A DNA stretch of 64,000 nt from Linum tenue (Eukaryota > Streptophyta > Magnoliopsida > Malpighiales > Linaceae): the NCBI GenBank assembly GCA_946122785.1, contig CAMGYJ010000006.1, positions 64,915,676 through 64,979,675 on the forward strand, given 5' to 3'. The position numbers were made by a program, and so were the translations under genes. Position 1 is the first letter of the stretch. The number at the start of each line of letters is the position of its first letter. Of this stretch, positions 46,401-59,048 are shown one piece after another. Under the pieces are notes generated by a model. That model made no database searches. It was given only the letters and a program-made list of their open reading frames with translations, and was not told the origin of the DNA.

Positions 46401-46861
46401 TAGGGATGACAATTTCGACCCAATTTACATGAACTGTTTGACGTGTTTTAGTGCGGGCCGGACCCGGCCCGTAGGCGGAGTGGGGCGAGCATGGTTACCT
46501 CTCATCGACCCGACCTGCCCTGACTCGTCCCATTCTCGACCCGTTCTTGTTTAAATTACATATAATCTTAGTGAAATTACTTAGAATTTCCCTCTTATTA
46601 TGTTATATTTTAATTATAATAAAGTTGTAAATAATTGAAAACCTCAATTTCTTCAATAATTTAACTACATTTTTATCATATTATGGTTTCTTTCCTTGTT
46701 TTTAATGAAATAATGAATATTTCTAATGTTTTTCGCATAAATTACATACTCATTGGGTTGACCTGCCCTGATCCGCGCCCCGTGATAAATTACTCGACCT
46801 ACCATTGGGCAGATATGGGTATCGAGATACCCGCCCCATACTTGCCCTATTGTCATTCTTA
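46401..46861. mobile_element. 461-bp hAT MITE
   Basis: The left end TAGGGATGACAAT and the inverted right end TAAGAATGACAAT are flanked by ATAGTATA (46393-46400) and TTAGTATA (46862-46869), an 8-bp duplication with one mismatch. Subterminal GACCCG- and CCCGCCCCAT-type words resemble those of the hAT element at 30876, so the two may belong to related families. Confidence 0.75.
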
Positions 46862-49511
46862 TTAGTATAAAGAGAATTAGAGTAATAGTAATTATCTGAA
46901 TCAAGTTACTTTGTTATTTGCTATCATAAAAGAGTACAAACCATTCGTTTATACCAATATAAAAAAAGGAAGATACATCATATGTCTATAGGTAAACAAA
47001 AATGATTTGTCAAACCTTTCTAACTTTTCAAATTATTAGCCAAATCTTTAGAAATATAATCTATTAGCCAAATATTTTGTAACACATCAATATACTAATC
47101 ATTTATTTGTTATCGTTAATAATTTCATAATTCTTTTCTTAATGAAAATACTAAAATTTTGGAATGTTGACTGGCATGTGTCTTTTCCAACTCAACATCA
47201 TATTGCCAAATCATCCTTCCTAAAATCATTCAATGAAAATTTAGAATTAACCATGTTACTATTGAGAATTACTTTATATTATTGTTGAGATATAATCTTA
47301 CAGCTTTATTCAATTCTACTTTATTTTAGTTCGTATAAATTTGATTTTGACTCAAATTACTCAGTTTCATTGATCTAACATCACATGTGTTGCAGAGAAA
47401 AAAGAATGGAATATTAGAGGTAAATTGTTACCTATCTAGTGTTTTGTTTGATATTGGTGTATAATTCTTGTAAAAATACTCGTCATACTCTTTTTCAACT
47501 TTTCTTTGAAAGATTTCAATTAAATATTATTTTTAATCCAATTTTTAAAAAATCGAAGATGAAACAAATGAGACATGTATGTTAAATTGGATGGATATTG
47601 AAAAACTCATAATTGCAGCCCCTGTTATCCATGCCAGATTAAAAGGGGTTATGCAATAAATTCTCACAATTCTACACTATATTTTATTCACACTATCATG
47701 ATACACTTTCAAATTACTATGATATAATCCTTTGTACTATTAAACGTTACCATCATGGTATAACTTGTAATATATGTCTCAATTTTTTTCCCAACATATA
47801 TTAAAGTAGATGCTATTTTGAATAGCACAAGCAATATGATTTTTATGTGACAAAATAAATTAGCACTTAAAACCAAAGAGATCTAGTTTGGTTAAATTAA
47901 TTAGAGGAAAAATTATATTTCTTTAATGAATTCTCGATGATGGTTATCAGTGGTTATGAAAAACTGAGTTACTCACTGGATCAACTTCCTATCGATGGTA
48001 ATTTATGTGCCTTTTTAATTAAAAAGACAAAGTCATCCTTTCTAAAATCATTGAGGGAATTTAAAATTATCATGTTATTATGGAGAACTATTTTATATTG
48101 GTGTGTATATTAATATTGAGATATAATCTGGAATGCTACTTTATTTTAAATTCATATTGATTTTCACTAAAATAATGTAGAAAGACTTTTATGGCCTTCC
48201 GTGTGATGCGGCAAGACCTCCTAATCTTGTTTTAACCCACTCTTCACCGAGAATCTCCTTATATAAGTGGGTAGATTAGGAAGGGAGTCAGTAGTTCCTA
48301 TCCTTGAATGTATTTGGGCCCAACAACATCCTCATTCCATAGATAAGCCTACTTGGTCACATGAGTTCACTGTACAAACCAAAGGCACATTCAAGCCCAG
48401 AAAAGGCTGCGAACCCAATAATGAGGCGGGAAGGGAAAGATGGGATAATAAGTAATAACACCATTTATTCACATTGCTTTTGATATTCAATCTAAGAGTT
48501 AATCTAACTCGATCAAAATAAGATAACACGAGCATGATCAGGGCAGTTTTGTTTTTTAACTAATAAATAATCTAAATTGATCAAAATAAGATTGCATGAA
48601 CTTGATTAGCGTAGCATGAATCAATCTAAATCTATCAAAATAAGATAGATTAGCATCGCATATGTTCGTTTTCTTACCTTTATAGAAGATTGTGATTAAT
48701 ATACTTTTTGTCTAGTTATTGATAAGTCAATTCAAATCGATTAACATAAGATCGGCCAACAAGAGATAACGAGAGCGATATAAACTTATTAACTCAAAGG
48801 TATACTTTATACGCTATATCATTAGAGACTGAACTGCCGCAGATCAAACCTTCCAATGACCAAAGCCGACATCCAATCCAATCCAATCAAATCAAAGCAA
48901 TCAGAATCATGATCAGGAAAAAGAAACTACAGTTGCAACTGTTCGGAAGTTCGTTACCCTCCACTCTGACGAAGAACAGACTACAAACAGAAATTAACCA
49001 CCTCAGCAATGATGACAAACATGATCTGACTGACTTTTCAGGTGAAACCAATCATTATCTTTGGTCAACCCGTAGAAACACAAATATGCAGAGACATCGC
49101 GATGACATTTCAGAAAAAGGGTTGGGATTTGGGACACAAGTCCTGAAAGAATCAACGCAGAAGACATGAACAAGCAACTGGAGGATACAACACGAAACCG
49201 AGTTCAGAATCTACAGAAGAGAACCATTTCAGCTAAATCATTGAACCTTGATTCAGATTACAGATAGACTCGATCTCCCCACTTCTACAACAAACTATCG
49301 CGCGCAACCAGACCATACACTCCTTACAGAGGAGGATGAAACAAAGTGGGGGAGAAAAGATTACATCCTCTTAGGAGACAGAAGGTGGGTAGTAACTGGG
49401 AAAAATTAATTGACAGATGAAATTATCCATCCAGCCATTAGACATGTTTTCCAAGGGTACGTTGTGATCAGGCTACGTGACTTCAGGGCTCTCTATTCTT
49501 CTCCCATTCAT
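46862..49511. other. AT-rich gene-poor region with diverged repeats
   Basis: Two stretches (about 47200-47290 and 48025-48130) share the order CATCCTT.CTAAAATCATT, CATGTTA.TAT.GAGAA and TTGAGATATAATCT, so they are copies of one old repeat. Between 48490 and 48760 the phrase GATCAAAATAAGAT or a variant recurs four times. The right end holds the HMGB 3' UTR. No gene is supported. Confidence 0.45.
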
Positions 49512-50718
49512 TTACTCCTCGTCATCCTCTTCCTGTCGAAACCACCACAAATGAATTTCCAGGAGATAATCAGCGGGCTGTATAAATGATCAAGGGACTT
49601 AGAATCAAATAATTAAAGTCCATTTTCAACTGACCTCTCCACTTCCCTCTTCGTCATCCTCATCGTCATTAATCTCGGACATCGACTTCTCGGACTCCTC
49701 TTCTTCCTTGGGTCCCTCGGCCTGAATTTCCGACCAAAGAAATATGCTACATCAGAATGCATTCCTAACCAACAACACAACGGTAAACCCAATTAAGCAA
49801 GACAACCCACCTGTTCCTTATTGTAGGCCTTCATCTTCTTCTCATACTCAGCCTTCCTCTTCTCAGCTCGGGAGATGAAGGGTTGCTTCTCCTACAATTT
49901 TTTGCCCAAATTCAACTCAGATCAGCGATAATCCAAAGCATCGAACAAACAGAAGCAACCATCATCGTCCCACTAGATTGATTACTCACAGCATCGGTCA
50001 AAGACTTCCACTTGTCTCCTGCAGCTTTACCTACCTGAGATTATATCCACACAAAGCAACAGAAAACCAATCAACAAAACCAGCAATTTAAGCTCAAACA
50101 TAGAGCAAACACAGCGGGCGGAGATGGATGGAACCGCTTACAGCTGCAACTGATTTGTTTTTGGGGTGTTCCTTCTTGTACGTCTCCCTGAACTCCTCCC
50201 TACAGTCGTGAAAGCAAAATCATTACACGGTAAACCTAGCGCACACCAGATAGTCAAACCACCCAAACAAACACCCGAGCAAAACGAATCAGAAGCCCAA
50301 TTCAAACAATTCATCACTTCCGATTCATAAACCCTAAAGAAAAACAATGAAAATTGCTCAACCAACATGGGAGAAGGATCTCGAGAGCAGGGGAGGAGAA
50401 TAATTACATGAAGACGAAGAAGGCACTCGGTGGCCTCTTGGGCTTGTTGGGGTCTTTGGCTGCTTTAGCGGCTTTCTTCGTCGGCTTAGCAGGCTTTTTA
50501 GCCACCGACAACCTAAACCACCACCACCACCAAAAAAAAAAAAAAAAAAACACGACCGTCAGCTCAACAAACTCGATCTACGATCGATCCACGGCACGGC
50601 TGGCGATTAAGATTCTCCTCTGGAATTCAATCCAAACGGGAAAAGCAAAGAGGAAGGAAGGGGCAGGGAAAGCTCACTTGGTGTTCTTGGCATCGGACTT
50701 GGATTTACCTCCCTTCAT
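49512..50718 (-). CDS. HMGB: HMGB-type chromatin protein
   Basis: Seven exons join in frame (145 aa): 50678-50718, 50408-50512, 50142-50199, 49990-50034, 49811-49891, 49635-49721 and 49512-49532. A basic Lys/Ala-rich N-terminus (about 1-33) is followed by one HMG box (about 34-103) with DPNKPKRPPSAFFVFM, EFRETYKKEHP, GKAAGDKWKSLTDAEK and AEYEKKMKAYNKE. An acidic Glu/Asp tail (about 106-145) ends EEDDEE. Length and layout match Arabidopsis HMGB2/HMGB3. These nuclear proteins bend DNA without sequence preference and help assemble nucleoprotein complexes. Glutamine or Met changes in the box are minor, and nothing essential is missing. A poly-A run on the plus strand lies in intron 1. Confidence 0.92.
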
Positions 50719-51532
50719 CGCGAATTCTGCCAAACAAAAAAACATCACCAGATCAGCTCAAACGCCCCGCGAAATGGACGAAACCCGAGTGGAAATCAAG
50801 TCAAAAATTGACGAGGAGATCTCACCTGACCGGCGAGCTAGGGTTCGTGGGGGGGAAGCAAGCGAGCGAGAGGACAGGAGGGGAGAATGAAATGGACGCC
50901 TTTAACGCTGAAAGGCGGAGGTATTAAGAGGAGAGGGAAGGGAGATAGAGAGAAATGGTGGAAATTGAGATTCAATTGCCCACGAAATGAAAGTTGGAGG
51001 GGTTTAGGCGGGATTTTACAAAAAAATTAATGCCACCTCAGCGATCCGCGTTCGATTCGTTGATTGGCTGGGAGAGGTTGGAGATTGGAGCCATTGTGCT
51101 CCTTGTGTTTTCCTCTTGTGCTTCTCGCTCTCTCTGCGTTTGTGAGCTAAGAAGAGACGTTTGGAGGGGGGTTCGGTCAGGAAATGATTAAACTACTTTT
51201 ATTGCCCGCTCACCCTGTTGTTATTTTCTTCTCCTTTCAAACCCCTGTAACTTGTGGTGCTGCCCGGCTGCCCGCGAATGTTCATTTCGTCCTGTACTTC
51301 TTTGCTTTCTTATTAGACGCTTTTAATTAAGCATATATAAATAGAATGAATCATGGAATTTTGTAATATTAACTTTGTGTAGGTTGATGATTACAAATAA
51401 TACGAGAATAAGATGTTGGATCTCAGTGCTTCCAATTGCCTGAATTCTCTCACTAGTTAATCTTTTTAAAATCCAGAGGAATTGCGGAGTAGTTTTTTAA
51501 TGAACTAGACCATAATGTTTTATAGGTGTCAA
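50719..51532. other. HMGB 5' flank, no other gene seen
   Basis: The 5' UTR and promoter of the minus-strand HMGB gene occupy the left part. The rest is non-coding as far as can be seen. Confidence 0.4.
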
Positions 51533-51700
51533 AACAGAACCCGATCCGACTAATCCGTCCGATCAACCCGACCCGCAACTCGAATTGACTAAAAGTTAAC
51601 AACCCATAACTCGCCTGACCCGCAACCCGATTAACCCGGAACCCGATTAAACCCGAACCCGACTAACCCGCAACCCGACAGACTCAACCCGAACTTCACC
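51533..51700. mobile_element. Truncated hAT-like end
   Basis: TAGGTGTCAAAACAGAACCCG at 51533 and the following reiterated AACCCGAC/CCCGAACCCG words look like a hAT terminus and its subterminal repeats. I found no matching inverted right end or 8-bp duplication to its right, so only one end appears to remain. Confidence 0.5.
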
Positions 51701-52104
51701 TAATCCACTTGAATAATTATTATATTATATAATACATAGTTTTTCAAAATAAAGATTTTCATTCTAAACTTAGGTAAAATTATGTCTTCATTTCGGATAA
51801 AAAAATTAAAAAATATGAAACTCACTTGATATTATGTATTTTAAGAAAATTACAAAAATTGAAACATGAAGGTCACTTGAACACTAAGTTCTTTAACAAA
51901 ATTATAAAAGTAAATATGAAATATAAAACCAACAGAGTGCGAATATTAATAATTAATAATTGAGATCAAGGACCATATTAATATAATATATAAATTAAAA
52001 TTTTATTAATTTAAGTTTTCAATAAAATTATCAATTAAATATAAAAAAAAGTAAATCAATGTATTTGGTAATTTGATGCTTTTAAAAGAATATGAAAATT
52101 TTGG

Positions 52105-52345
52105 TGTATTCAACTTTTTTGGAAGAGAAAGAAGAGGGAATTAGGTTATTTGAATTTCTTAGAAAAGAAAAAAGGGGCATTTTGGTGGTTTTGATTTGTG
52201 GAAAATGGGAAAGTTTGGTTTTTTTATTGTGAAAGAAAAATAAGGATGGAAATTTTGAGTTTTCAATTTTTGTGGAAGGAAAGAAGGATGAGGGAAATTT
52301 GGTTCTTTCAAATTTATGGAAGAGAAAGAGGAAGGAAATTGAGTG
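52105..52345. repeat. Imperfect minisatellite of GGAAGAGAAAGAAG-type units
   Basis: Four to five diverged units of about 45-60 bp are recognisable. Each contains TTTTGTGGAAG or TTTATGGAAG followed by a GA-rich stretch, GGGAAATTTGG, and a TTTGA or TTTCAA phrase. On the minus strand this produces a spurious Phe/Ser-rich ORF. Confidence 0.65.
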
Positions 52346-52361
52346 TTTATAATTTATTGAA

Positions 52362-53588
52362 GGCAAAATACACTTCTATATCCACAACTTTGACGTTTGT
52401 GACAAATATATCCATAACTATCGAAATACACGAAATACCCAATTCCGTCCATCTATTTAACGGTGTCAGGTTAAGAGTATGACTATACTCACGGAATAGT
52501 TGAGTTGGCAAAGTTCCGTCCCCACCCATCTATCTGGATTAACAGAAAAATAAAAAAAATAAAAAATGCTAGGATTTAACTTTAAAAATTTTAACTAAAA
52601 AATAATAAATGGAACCCTGCAGATCGCCCAACCTGTTCGTCTTCCTCTCGCCCCAGAACCCTTCCATCACCGAGCTCCAAATACTCCGACGAAACCTTCT
52701 TGTGCTTCCTTTGACGACGATTGGCGCAAGTAGAGTTAGAAGCCACCGGGTTGACTGGAAGCAGGGGCGAGAGCTGGCAGCGATGGAGCTAGCGGGTGCG
52801 AAGCAGATCCTCGATGCCGTCACCATCATTCCTCGAAGTCGCATCACCGTCTTTGATGCCCTTGTCGCTCGCATCATCGCCGTCGTGGTCTGCTTCAATC
52901 GATCTCCACCTGCCCTACCTTTAACTCCAGCATCGACAGGGAATGAGACGGCAGGAGTAAGCATCTTCGGGAGAAAAACGCTGATTTCGGCGAGTTTCAT
53001 ATTGTGAGGTCGTGACCTACTCCGTCGCGCCGCCGCTAGCTGCCGCGATTAGGGGTGTTTAGAAGGCTAACAAGTTCAACGTATTGATGGCGGATTTTAT
53101 TTTGGGTGTGGGAGTGGGCGGTGGTAGCGGATTTGATGTCGGCGGTGGGAGTGGGCAGTGGTGGCGGATAGATGTCGACAATGAGTGGTGGCAGATTTGA
53201 TGTCTGCTTTGGCGGTGGGAGTAGGCGGAGGGGAGAAGATGGGGCGGAGAGGAGAAGTTGGGGCGGAGAGGAGAAGTTGGGGCAGAAGGGGAAGAGTTAC
53301 GAAATTGATTTTTTTTATTTCTTAAAATTAATATATGTAAGTAAATATGATGTGTAATTTCCGTGTCATTTGGTGTTGATTTTTTGATGACGTGTGCACT
53401 GATCTGGCGTCCTAGTCAGCGTATAACTAACATAACTGACAGCGTCACTAACGGCGTTAAAGTTTGTAACGGAAATGGATAGATTTGTCACACGATAGTA
53501 CGTTTTTCCGGGTATTTCGTGTATTTCGATAGTTATGGATATATTTGTCACAAACGTGAAAGTTATGGATATAGAAGTGAATTTTGCC
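52362..53588. mobile_element. Non-autonomous Mutator-like element (candidate Pack-MULE)
   Basis: The two ends are inverted repeats of about 79 bp starting GGCAAAATACACTTCTATAT, with three mismatches by eye. The flanks are a perfect 9-bp duplication TTTATTGAA (52353-52361 and 53589-53597), the size typical of Mutator elements. The interior between about 52600 and 53030 is far more GC-rich than its surroundings and is open for about 130-140 codons on both strands. No MURA-type transposase is present. The open interior could be a captured gene fragment, but I do not recognise its source. Confidence 0.85.
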
Positions 53589-53701
53589 TTTATTGAATGA
53601 TAAAAAATAAGGGGAATTTTAGTTTTTTTTTTTATGAATCGATGGGATATTTATTCATCAAAAAGGGTTGTTAGCAACTGCCCTGCTAATTAGGCTTAAT
53701 C

Positions 53702-53925
53702 TGTAAGATATTTTAGGAGTAGTATTGTTGCAAAACAACTGACTTGATTTTATTGAGATTCTGCGAAGCTAATTATATACATACAAGGGAGTGTTTGTAG
53801 CAACAGAAACAACCCCACGTTCCTCAAAGGTAGGAACGAGAGGGAGAGAGGTAACAGAAGAGTGGGAGAGAATAAAGAATAAAAGAAATAAAAGTCAAGA
53901 TGCTTTTTGGGAGTGATCTCTAATA
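53702..53925 (-). repeat. 3' LTR of copia element A
   Basis: It begins TGTAAGATAT and ends at CTCTAATA before the purine tract. The inner end lacks the expected CA, so one or two end bases seem mutated or the boundary is off by a few bases. Confidence 0.7.
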
Positions 53926-56900
53926 CGCCCCCGCAAGCTGGTGAAGGTATCGGCGACACCAAGCTTGGAGCGAAGAAGAAGAAACCGTGTTGAGGGTAGT
54001 GGTTTAGTGAGTGCATCAGCAAGTTGATGGGCCGTGGGGATGTAGGTAACGCGAAGCCGCCCGTCTTGGACCAATTGAAGAACGAAGTGATAGTCTAAGG
54101 CCAAGTGCTTCATGCGGGAGTGGAAGACTGGATTAGAGCTGAAGTAGGTAGCCCCGAGATTGTCTGAGTAGAGAATCGGAGGCGAGGACAATGGTTGGCG
54201 GAGTTCCTGGAGAAGATTTTGAATCCATTCCAATTCAGCAGTGGCATGAGCAATGGCACGGTATTCAGCCTCTGTGCTGGAACGAGCCACCGTGCGCTGT
54301 TTTCGAGACCGCCAAGATATGAGGGTGGAGCCAAGATAGATGAGGTAGCCGGAAGTGGAAGACCGATCATCAAGATTACCAGCCCAGTCAGAATCAGCAA
54401 AGGCAGAGAGATCAAGAGGGCCAGGCCGCCGGCTGATAGTGAGACCATAAGTGAGAGTGCCGGAGACATACCGAAGTAGGCGCTTGACACAGAGCCAATG
54501 AGAGGCCGTGGGAGCATGCATATATTGAGAGAGCTTGTTGACAGAGTAGGCAATGTTCGGCCGGGTGTAGACGAGATACTGCAGAGCCCCCAAGGCCTGC
54601 CGATAGCGAGTAGCATCAGTGGGGGAACTGCCATCATGCAGAGTGAGAGTAGCAGAAGCAGAAAGAGGGGTAGCCTTCATATCTGTGAACTGGAATCGCT
54701 GCAGTATATCAAGCATGTACTTATGCTGTGAGAGAATATAACCCGTGGAAGTCGGAATGACTTCGATACCAAGAAAGTAGTTCACATCACCAAGTGCCTT
54801 GAGCGAAAACCGTGCAGATAGAGCTGCCTGGAAGGAAGAGAGTACACTAGCGTCATTGCCGGTGAGCAGCAGATCATCGACGTAGACCAAGAAGTAGAGG
54901 AGCACCCGCCCCGCCAGTAAACAAAGAGAGAGGCATCAGAGTGAGTCTTAGTGAAGCCAAACTCAAGAAGAAACTCAGTCAAGGCAGTATACCAGGCCCG
55001 GGGAGCCTGACGAAGACCATAGATAGCCTGACGCAGACGACAAACATATGTAGGATGAGCAGGATCAACGAAACCCGGGGCTGAGTCATGTAAACTTCCT
55101 CCTGTAAGGGAGCCTATAAGAAGGCGTTATTGACATCAAACTGAGCGATTGGCCAATTATGAGAGAGAGCCAGTGTAAAAACAGTCCGAACGGTTACAGG
55201 CTTGACAACCAGACTGAATGTATAATGAAAATCGAGACCGGGGCGCTGATGAAAGCCCTTAGCCACCAAGCGAGTCTTGAAACGTTCAATAGTCCCATCG
55301 GAATGGTGTTTAACCCGGAATACCCACCGATTACCAAGAACATTGTAATGAGGAAGACGCGGTACTAGGTCCCAAGTATGATTGGCAACTAGAGCATTAT
55401 TCTCGGTAGAAAGGGCAGTCCGCCATTCAGGATAGCGACGAGCATTCTTAACTGAAGTGGGCTGAAGGGGTGGAGGCCCAGTCGCTGTCTGAGTGTAAAA
55501 GAGCCTCTTTTTGGGCTTAAAGATTCCATCTTGAGCCCGAGTCCGCATAGAGTGATGGCGGATGGGAGCAGATGGCGGGCCGGGGGGAACCAGAAGCCCG
55601 GGCGGAGGAGTGGCGGGGCGGGAAGGGCCCGCAGTCGAATGGGCCGGGCGGGCAGAGGGAGGCCCAGTTGAGAAGGACTCCTGCGCGGGGGAAGCTGCTG
55701 CTAAGGGTGGGGAAGCCTGGCGAGGCCCAGTGGGTGATGTGGAGAGCTGTTCAGGCCTAGGGAGAGTGGTAATGGTAGGCGAGGAATCAAGAAGCTGGTT
55801 GAGGAAGGTCATGGAGCGAAGCAGGAGTGTACCCTGGAAATTGATCCTCACAAAAAATGACATGACGAGATAAAAAAATGTGTTGGGTGTCAGAGTCAAA
55901 GCATTTATAGGCGCTACGTTGAGGACAATAACCAAGGAAGATACAAGGGCGGGAACGGGGTGCAAGTTTGTGAGGAGAATATGGACGAAGCCAGGGATAA
56001 CAAAGACAACCAAAAACTCGAAGTTTATGATCGTTAGGGGATAGATTGAAGAGAAGAGTGTAGGAAATTTTACCACGTAAGGCCGAGGATGGAAGTCGAT
56101 TAATGAGATAAATGGCAGTGGAAAAAGCGTAGGACGAAAAAGACGTGGGAAGTTTGGCATGATGAAGAAGTGTAATACCAGTTTCAACAAGATGACGGTG
56201 TTTGCGTTCTGCAAGATCATTATGCTCAGATGTATGAGGAGGAGTAAGAAGATGAGTGATGCCATGATTAAGTAGATCATGACGTACTTTTTGGAATTCG
56301 CCACCCCCATCCGTGTAGAGACAACGAATAGTGGTAGAAAAGTAATTTTCAACCATTTTCCTGAAATTGAGAAAAACTTGGAGAACATCGGATTTACGAC
56401 GTAAAGGATAATACCAAGTATATCGAGTGAAATGATCAATAATTACTAAATAATAGCAAAAACCATCAATAGAAGTAACGGGTGCAGGCCCCCAAACATC
56501 TGTGTACAAGAGATCAAAAGGACGTGTACTAGATAAAGAAGACACCGAAAAAGGCAGTTTGTGGCTTTTATTTGAGAGACAAGCATCACAGGAAGAGCTA
56601 TCTACCGATGATGAAACTGGAAGAGAAAAAAAATCGAAGAAGACTAGTAAGAGAGTGATGAGATGGATGACCAAGACGAGAGTGCCAAGATCGTGTAGAG
56701 GTCCGAGTAGTAACCATGGCCAATCGAACATTCTCCACATCATGAGGCAATTCATAGACATCACCGTTGTTTTCCCCTTTCAGCAGAGGCGCCCCCGTGC
56801 GAATATCCTTCACAAGAAAATGAGTGGCAAAAAATTCCACAGAAACAGGATTAGTTTGGCATAATTTGGCAACGGAAATAAGGTGACGCTTAATAGTAGG

Positions 56901-58136
56901 AACACATAATACATCTTTGAGATGAAACTGACCGGGACCAAGAGAAACAGTGGAAGAGCCAATATGAGTGATTGCCAAACCTGAACCATCACCAACAAGA
57001 ATTTCATCGGGGCCCGTATAATCATAGTAGAGAGAAAGATTGCCCAAATCGGAAGTCACATGATGTGTAGCAGCAGTATCCATAAGCCAAGGCCCAGCTG
57101 ATTGAGGAGATCCCAGGGTAGAGGTGGTATGAGGGACTTGGGCCTGGCGGGCTTGATTAAAGGCCCGACGGGCCTGAGGGAACAGCTTAAAACATTGGTG
57201 GACCGTGTGACCCGTCCACTCACAATATTGACAGACCACTACAGGCCTGCGTGGGCGAGTGGGCTCATTATGAGGGCCCTGGGATAAAATATAACGGCCT
57301 GGGCCTCCAGTGCCTGATGTGTCAAAGGGCAAGCCCAAATTTGGTTGCTGTTGGCGAGGATTTGGACGCGCAGAAGAGCCACCGCCATCGTGAAATGGAA
57401 AGACGCCATTGCTGCCGCGACGAGAAGATCCAACGGTGTAAAAGGCAGTGGGAACAATCGAAACCCGCTGCTGTTCTTTCAAATCAACCTCATACTCAAT
57501 CAACGAATCCAAGAGATCCTCAATTGTGAAGGTTGTTCCTCTAGCGCGGACTGCAACGACAAACTGAGTGTAATCAGGACCGAGACCGCGAAGAGTGTGA
57601 ACGACGAGATCAAGATCTGACACCGGAGCATCAAGGAGAGCAAGTTCAGCAGCAATAAGTTTCATATCATTCACATAAGTGAGAACATCTTTAGCACCCT
57701 TGGTAGTGCGACCCAGCTTCCCTTTAAGATTAGTTAGATAAGATTGGGAACGATTGGTATAAAGTTTCTCCAGAATCAGCCAAGCATCATGAGATGTGGC
57801 AGCAGCAGAGACATAGGAGTAAAGAGATTCGGAAATAGAGCAGCGAAGGGCATGGAGAATCAACTTATCCTGCCGATACCAATGACGATATGCAGGATTG
57901 TGAGCAGCAACGGTTGTGCCATTTGCAGCGATAGTCTGAGAAGGAGGGACGCATGTGTCGTCGATGAAGTGAATAAGCTCTAAACCAATAAGCAGGGTCT
58001 CCAATTGAGAGCGCCATGAATGAAAATTGGTCGAAGTCAACTTGAGGGGCAGCTGAGCAGCAGGATTGAAGGTGATGATAGGGTCTTCAGACCCAGCAGC
58101 AGCATTCAGAGTGGTTGAAATCGCGATTCTTGACAT
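53895..58136 (-). pseudogene. copia A gag-pol, broken
   Basis: The start is the ATG at 58136. In order on the minus strand: a gag region (LPLKLTSTNFHSWRSQLETL); a CxxC-type knuckle region (CQYCEWTGHTVHQC); protease (WLMDTAATHHVTSD); the GAG-pre-integrase motif (SWHSRLGHPS); integrase (DVWGPAPV, YTDGGGEF); reverse transcriptase (VDVNNAFL type, and FLVYVDDLLL); and RNase H (DSDWAGNLDDRSSTSG, ADALTKPLP). The order integrase before RT marks it as copia. The reading frame changes several times (about 56.6-56.7 kb, 55.8-56.4 kb, 54.9-55.1 kb), so it is inactive. Confidence 0.88.
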
Positions 58137-58286
58137 GATTTGCGAGCGAAGAAGGGAAGAAAATGAAGGAGTAGATCAATGGGCAAAGAATTGCATGTGG
58201 ATCGAGATTAGCTGATCATTGCTAATGCTCTGATACCATGTAAGATATTTTAGGAGTAGTATTGTTGCAAAATAACTGACTTGATT

Positions 58287-59034
58287 TGTTGATGTGACTT
58301 GAATTGGACTATCAGCCGCTACGACTGGTAATCGGGGGTCTCGGTGACCCACATGGAGAAGTACTATAAATACTTCTCATACTTCTCTGTAATCTGTAAT
58401 CTCCTCGATATAGTGAAACTGGCTCTCTCTCGCCCGTGGATGTAGCTAACACACATCGTGTTAGTGAACCACGTAAATCGTGTGTCAGTGTTTTTCGATT
58501 CTCGCTTTCGTATTATTGCTTTATCGATTTCGGCGATTTCCCGATCAATAGCAGCGCATTTATAACAAGTGGTATCAGAGTCTGGTTCGGTCCGGGGCGG
58601 TGGACGTCAGTTTGGTGGACCCTCATTCAGTGACCTCGGGGTTTGAGATCTGCGTCTGGTTTGGTGGATCCAGGAGAGATCCACGTTTGGGCTTGGCGGA
58701 TCAAAGAGAGTTTCGTATTTGGGAAGCAGATAAAAGAGAGTTCTACGTCTGGTAAAGTCCTTGTATCGAGAAGCCCATCGATACAAGGCGTCTGGCGGTA
58801 CAAGAAAATCACTGAGGTGACGACACGAAGTTCGTGGTCCTTGGCTTGAGGGGAGGATTGTTATGGGACAATCCAAGTACCACATCGGTAATACAAGGGA
58901 AGGAACCCTTGTATATTAGTGTCCACCGAGCCCATTAGTACGAGGCCTTTTTGGGAGGACACCCAAAAGTAAATCCGTGCGGGCTTGGCCCAAAGTGGAC
59001 AATATCGTACTAATTGAGCCCCCCGATTTTGACA
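58287..59034 (+). repeat. Left LTR/leader of copia element B with two primer-binding motifs
   Basis: Motif one, TGGTATCAGAGTC at 58570, differs from the plant initiator-Met site by its last bases. Motif two, TGGTATCAGAGCC at 59037, matches it. Between them, 58859-59034 itself has LTR form (TGTTATGGGA...TTTTGACA) with an ACATCGG phrase common in plant LTRs and TRIMs. The true LTR is therefore either 58287-58567 or 58287-59034. Confidence 0.6.
58759..58788. other. Perfect 11-bp hairpin in copia B leader
   Basis: CCTTGTATCGA and TCGATACAAGG are exact inverse complements separated by 8 bases. A second hairpin at 58891-58914 (ATACAAGGG, 6-base loop, CCCTTGTAT) uses the same core. RNA from the leader could fold or pair with itself through them. 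Confidence 0.6.
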
Positions 59035-59036
59035 AG

Positions 59037-59048
59037 TGGTATCAGAGC
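59037..59048 (+). other. Primer-binding site of copia element B
   Basis: TGGTATCAGAGC is complementary to the 3' end of initiator-Met tRNA. It lies about 40 bp upstream of the gag ATG at 59087. Confidence 0.8.

Larger units (their letters stand above)
53702..58286 (-). mobile_element. Ty1/copia retrotransposon A (outer), right LTR interrupted
   Basis: Left LTR about 53702-53925 starts TGTAAGATATTTTAGGAG. The same sequence restarts at 58239 and matches for 48 bp (one mismatch) until another copia element intervenes at 58287. Next to the right LTR, the minus strand reads TGGTATCAGAGC (complement of 58227-58238), the initiator-Met tRNA primer-binding site usual in plant copia elements. A purine tract GCGGGGGCG lies inside the left LTR boundary. 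The element reads leftward; the rest of its 5' LTR should lie beyond the window. Confidence 0.88.

Noticed and set aside
52082..52366. Minus-strand Phe/Ser-rich ORF
   Set aside because: It is produced by the GA-rich imperfect minisatellite at 52105-52345.
55562..55873. Plus-strand Gly-rich ORF
   Set aside because: It is the complement of a Pro-rich linker in the copia A polyprotein.
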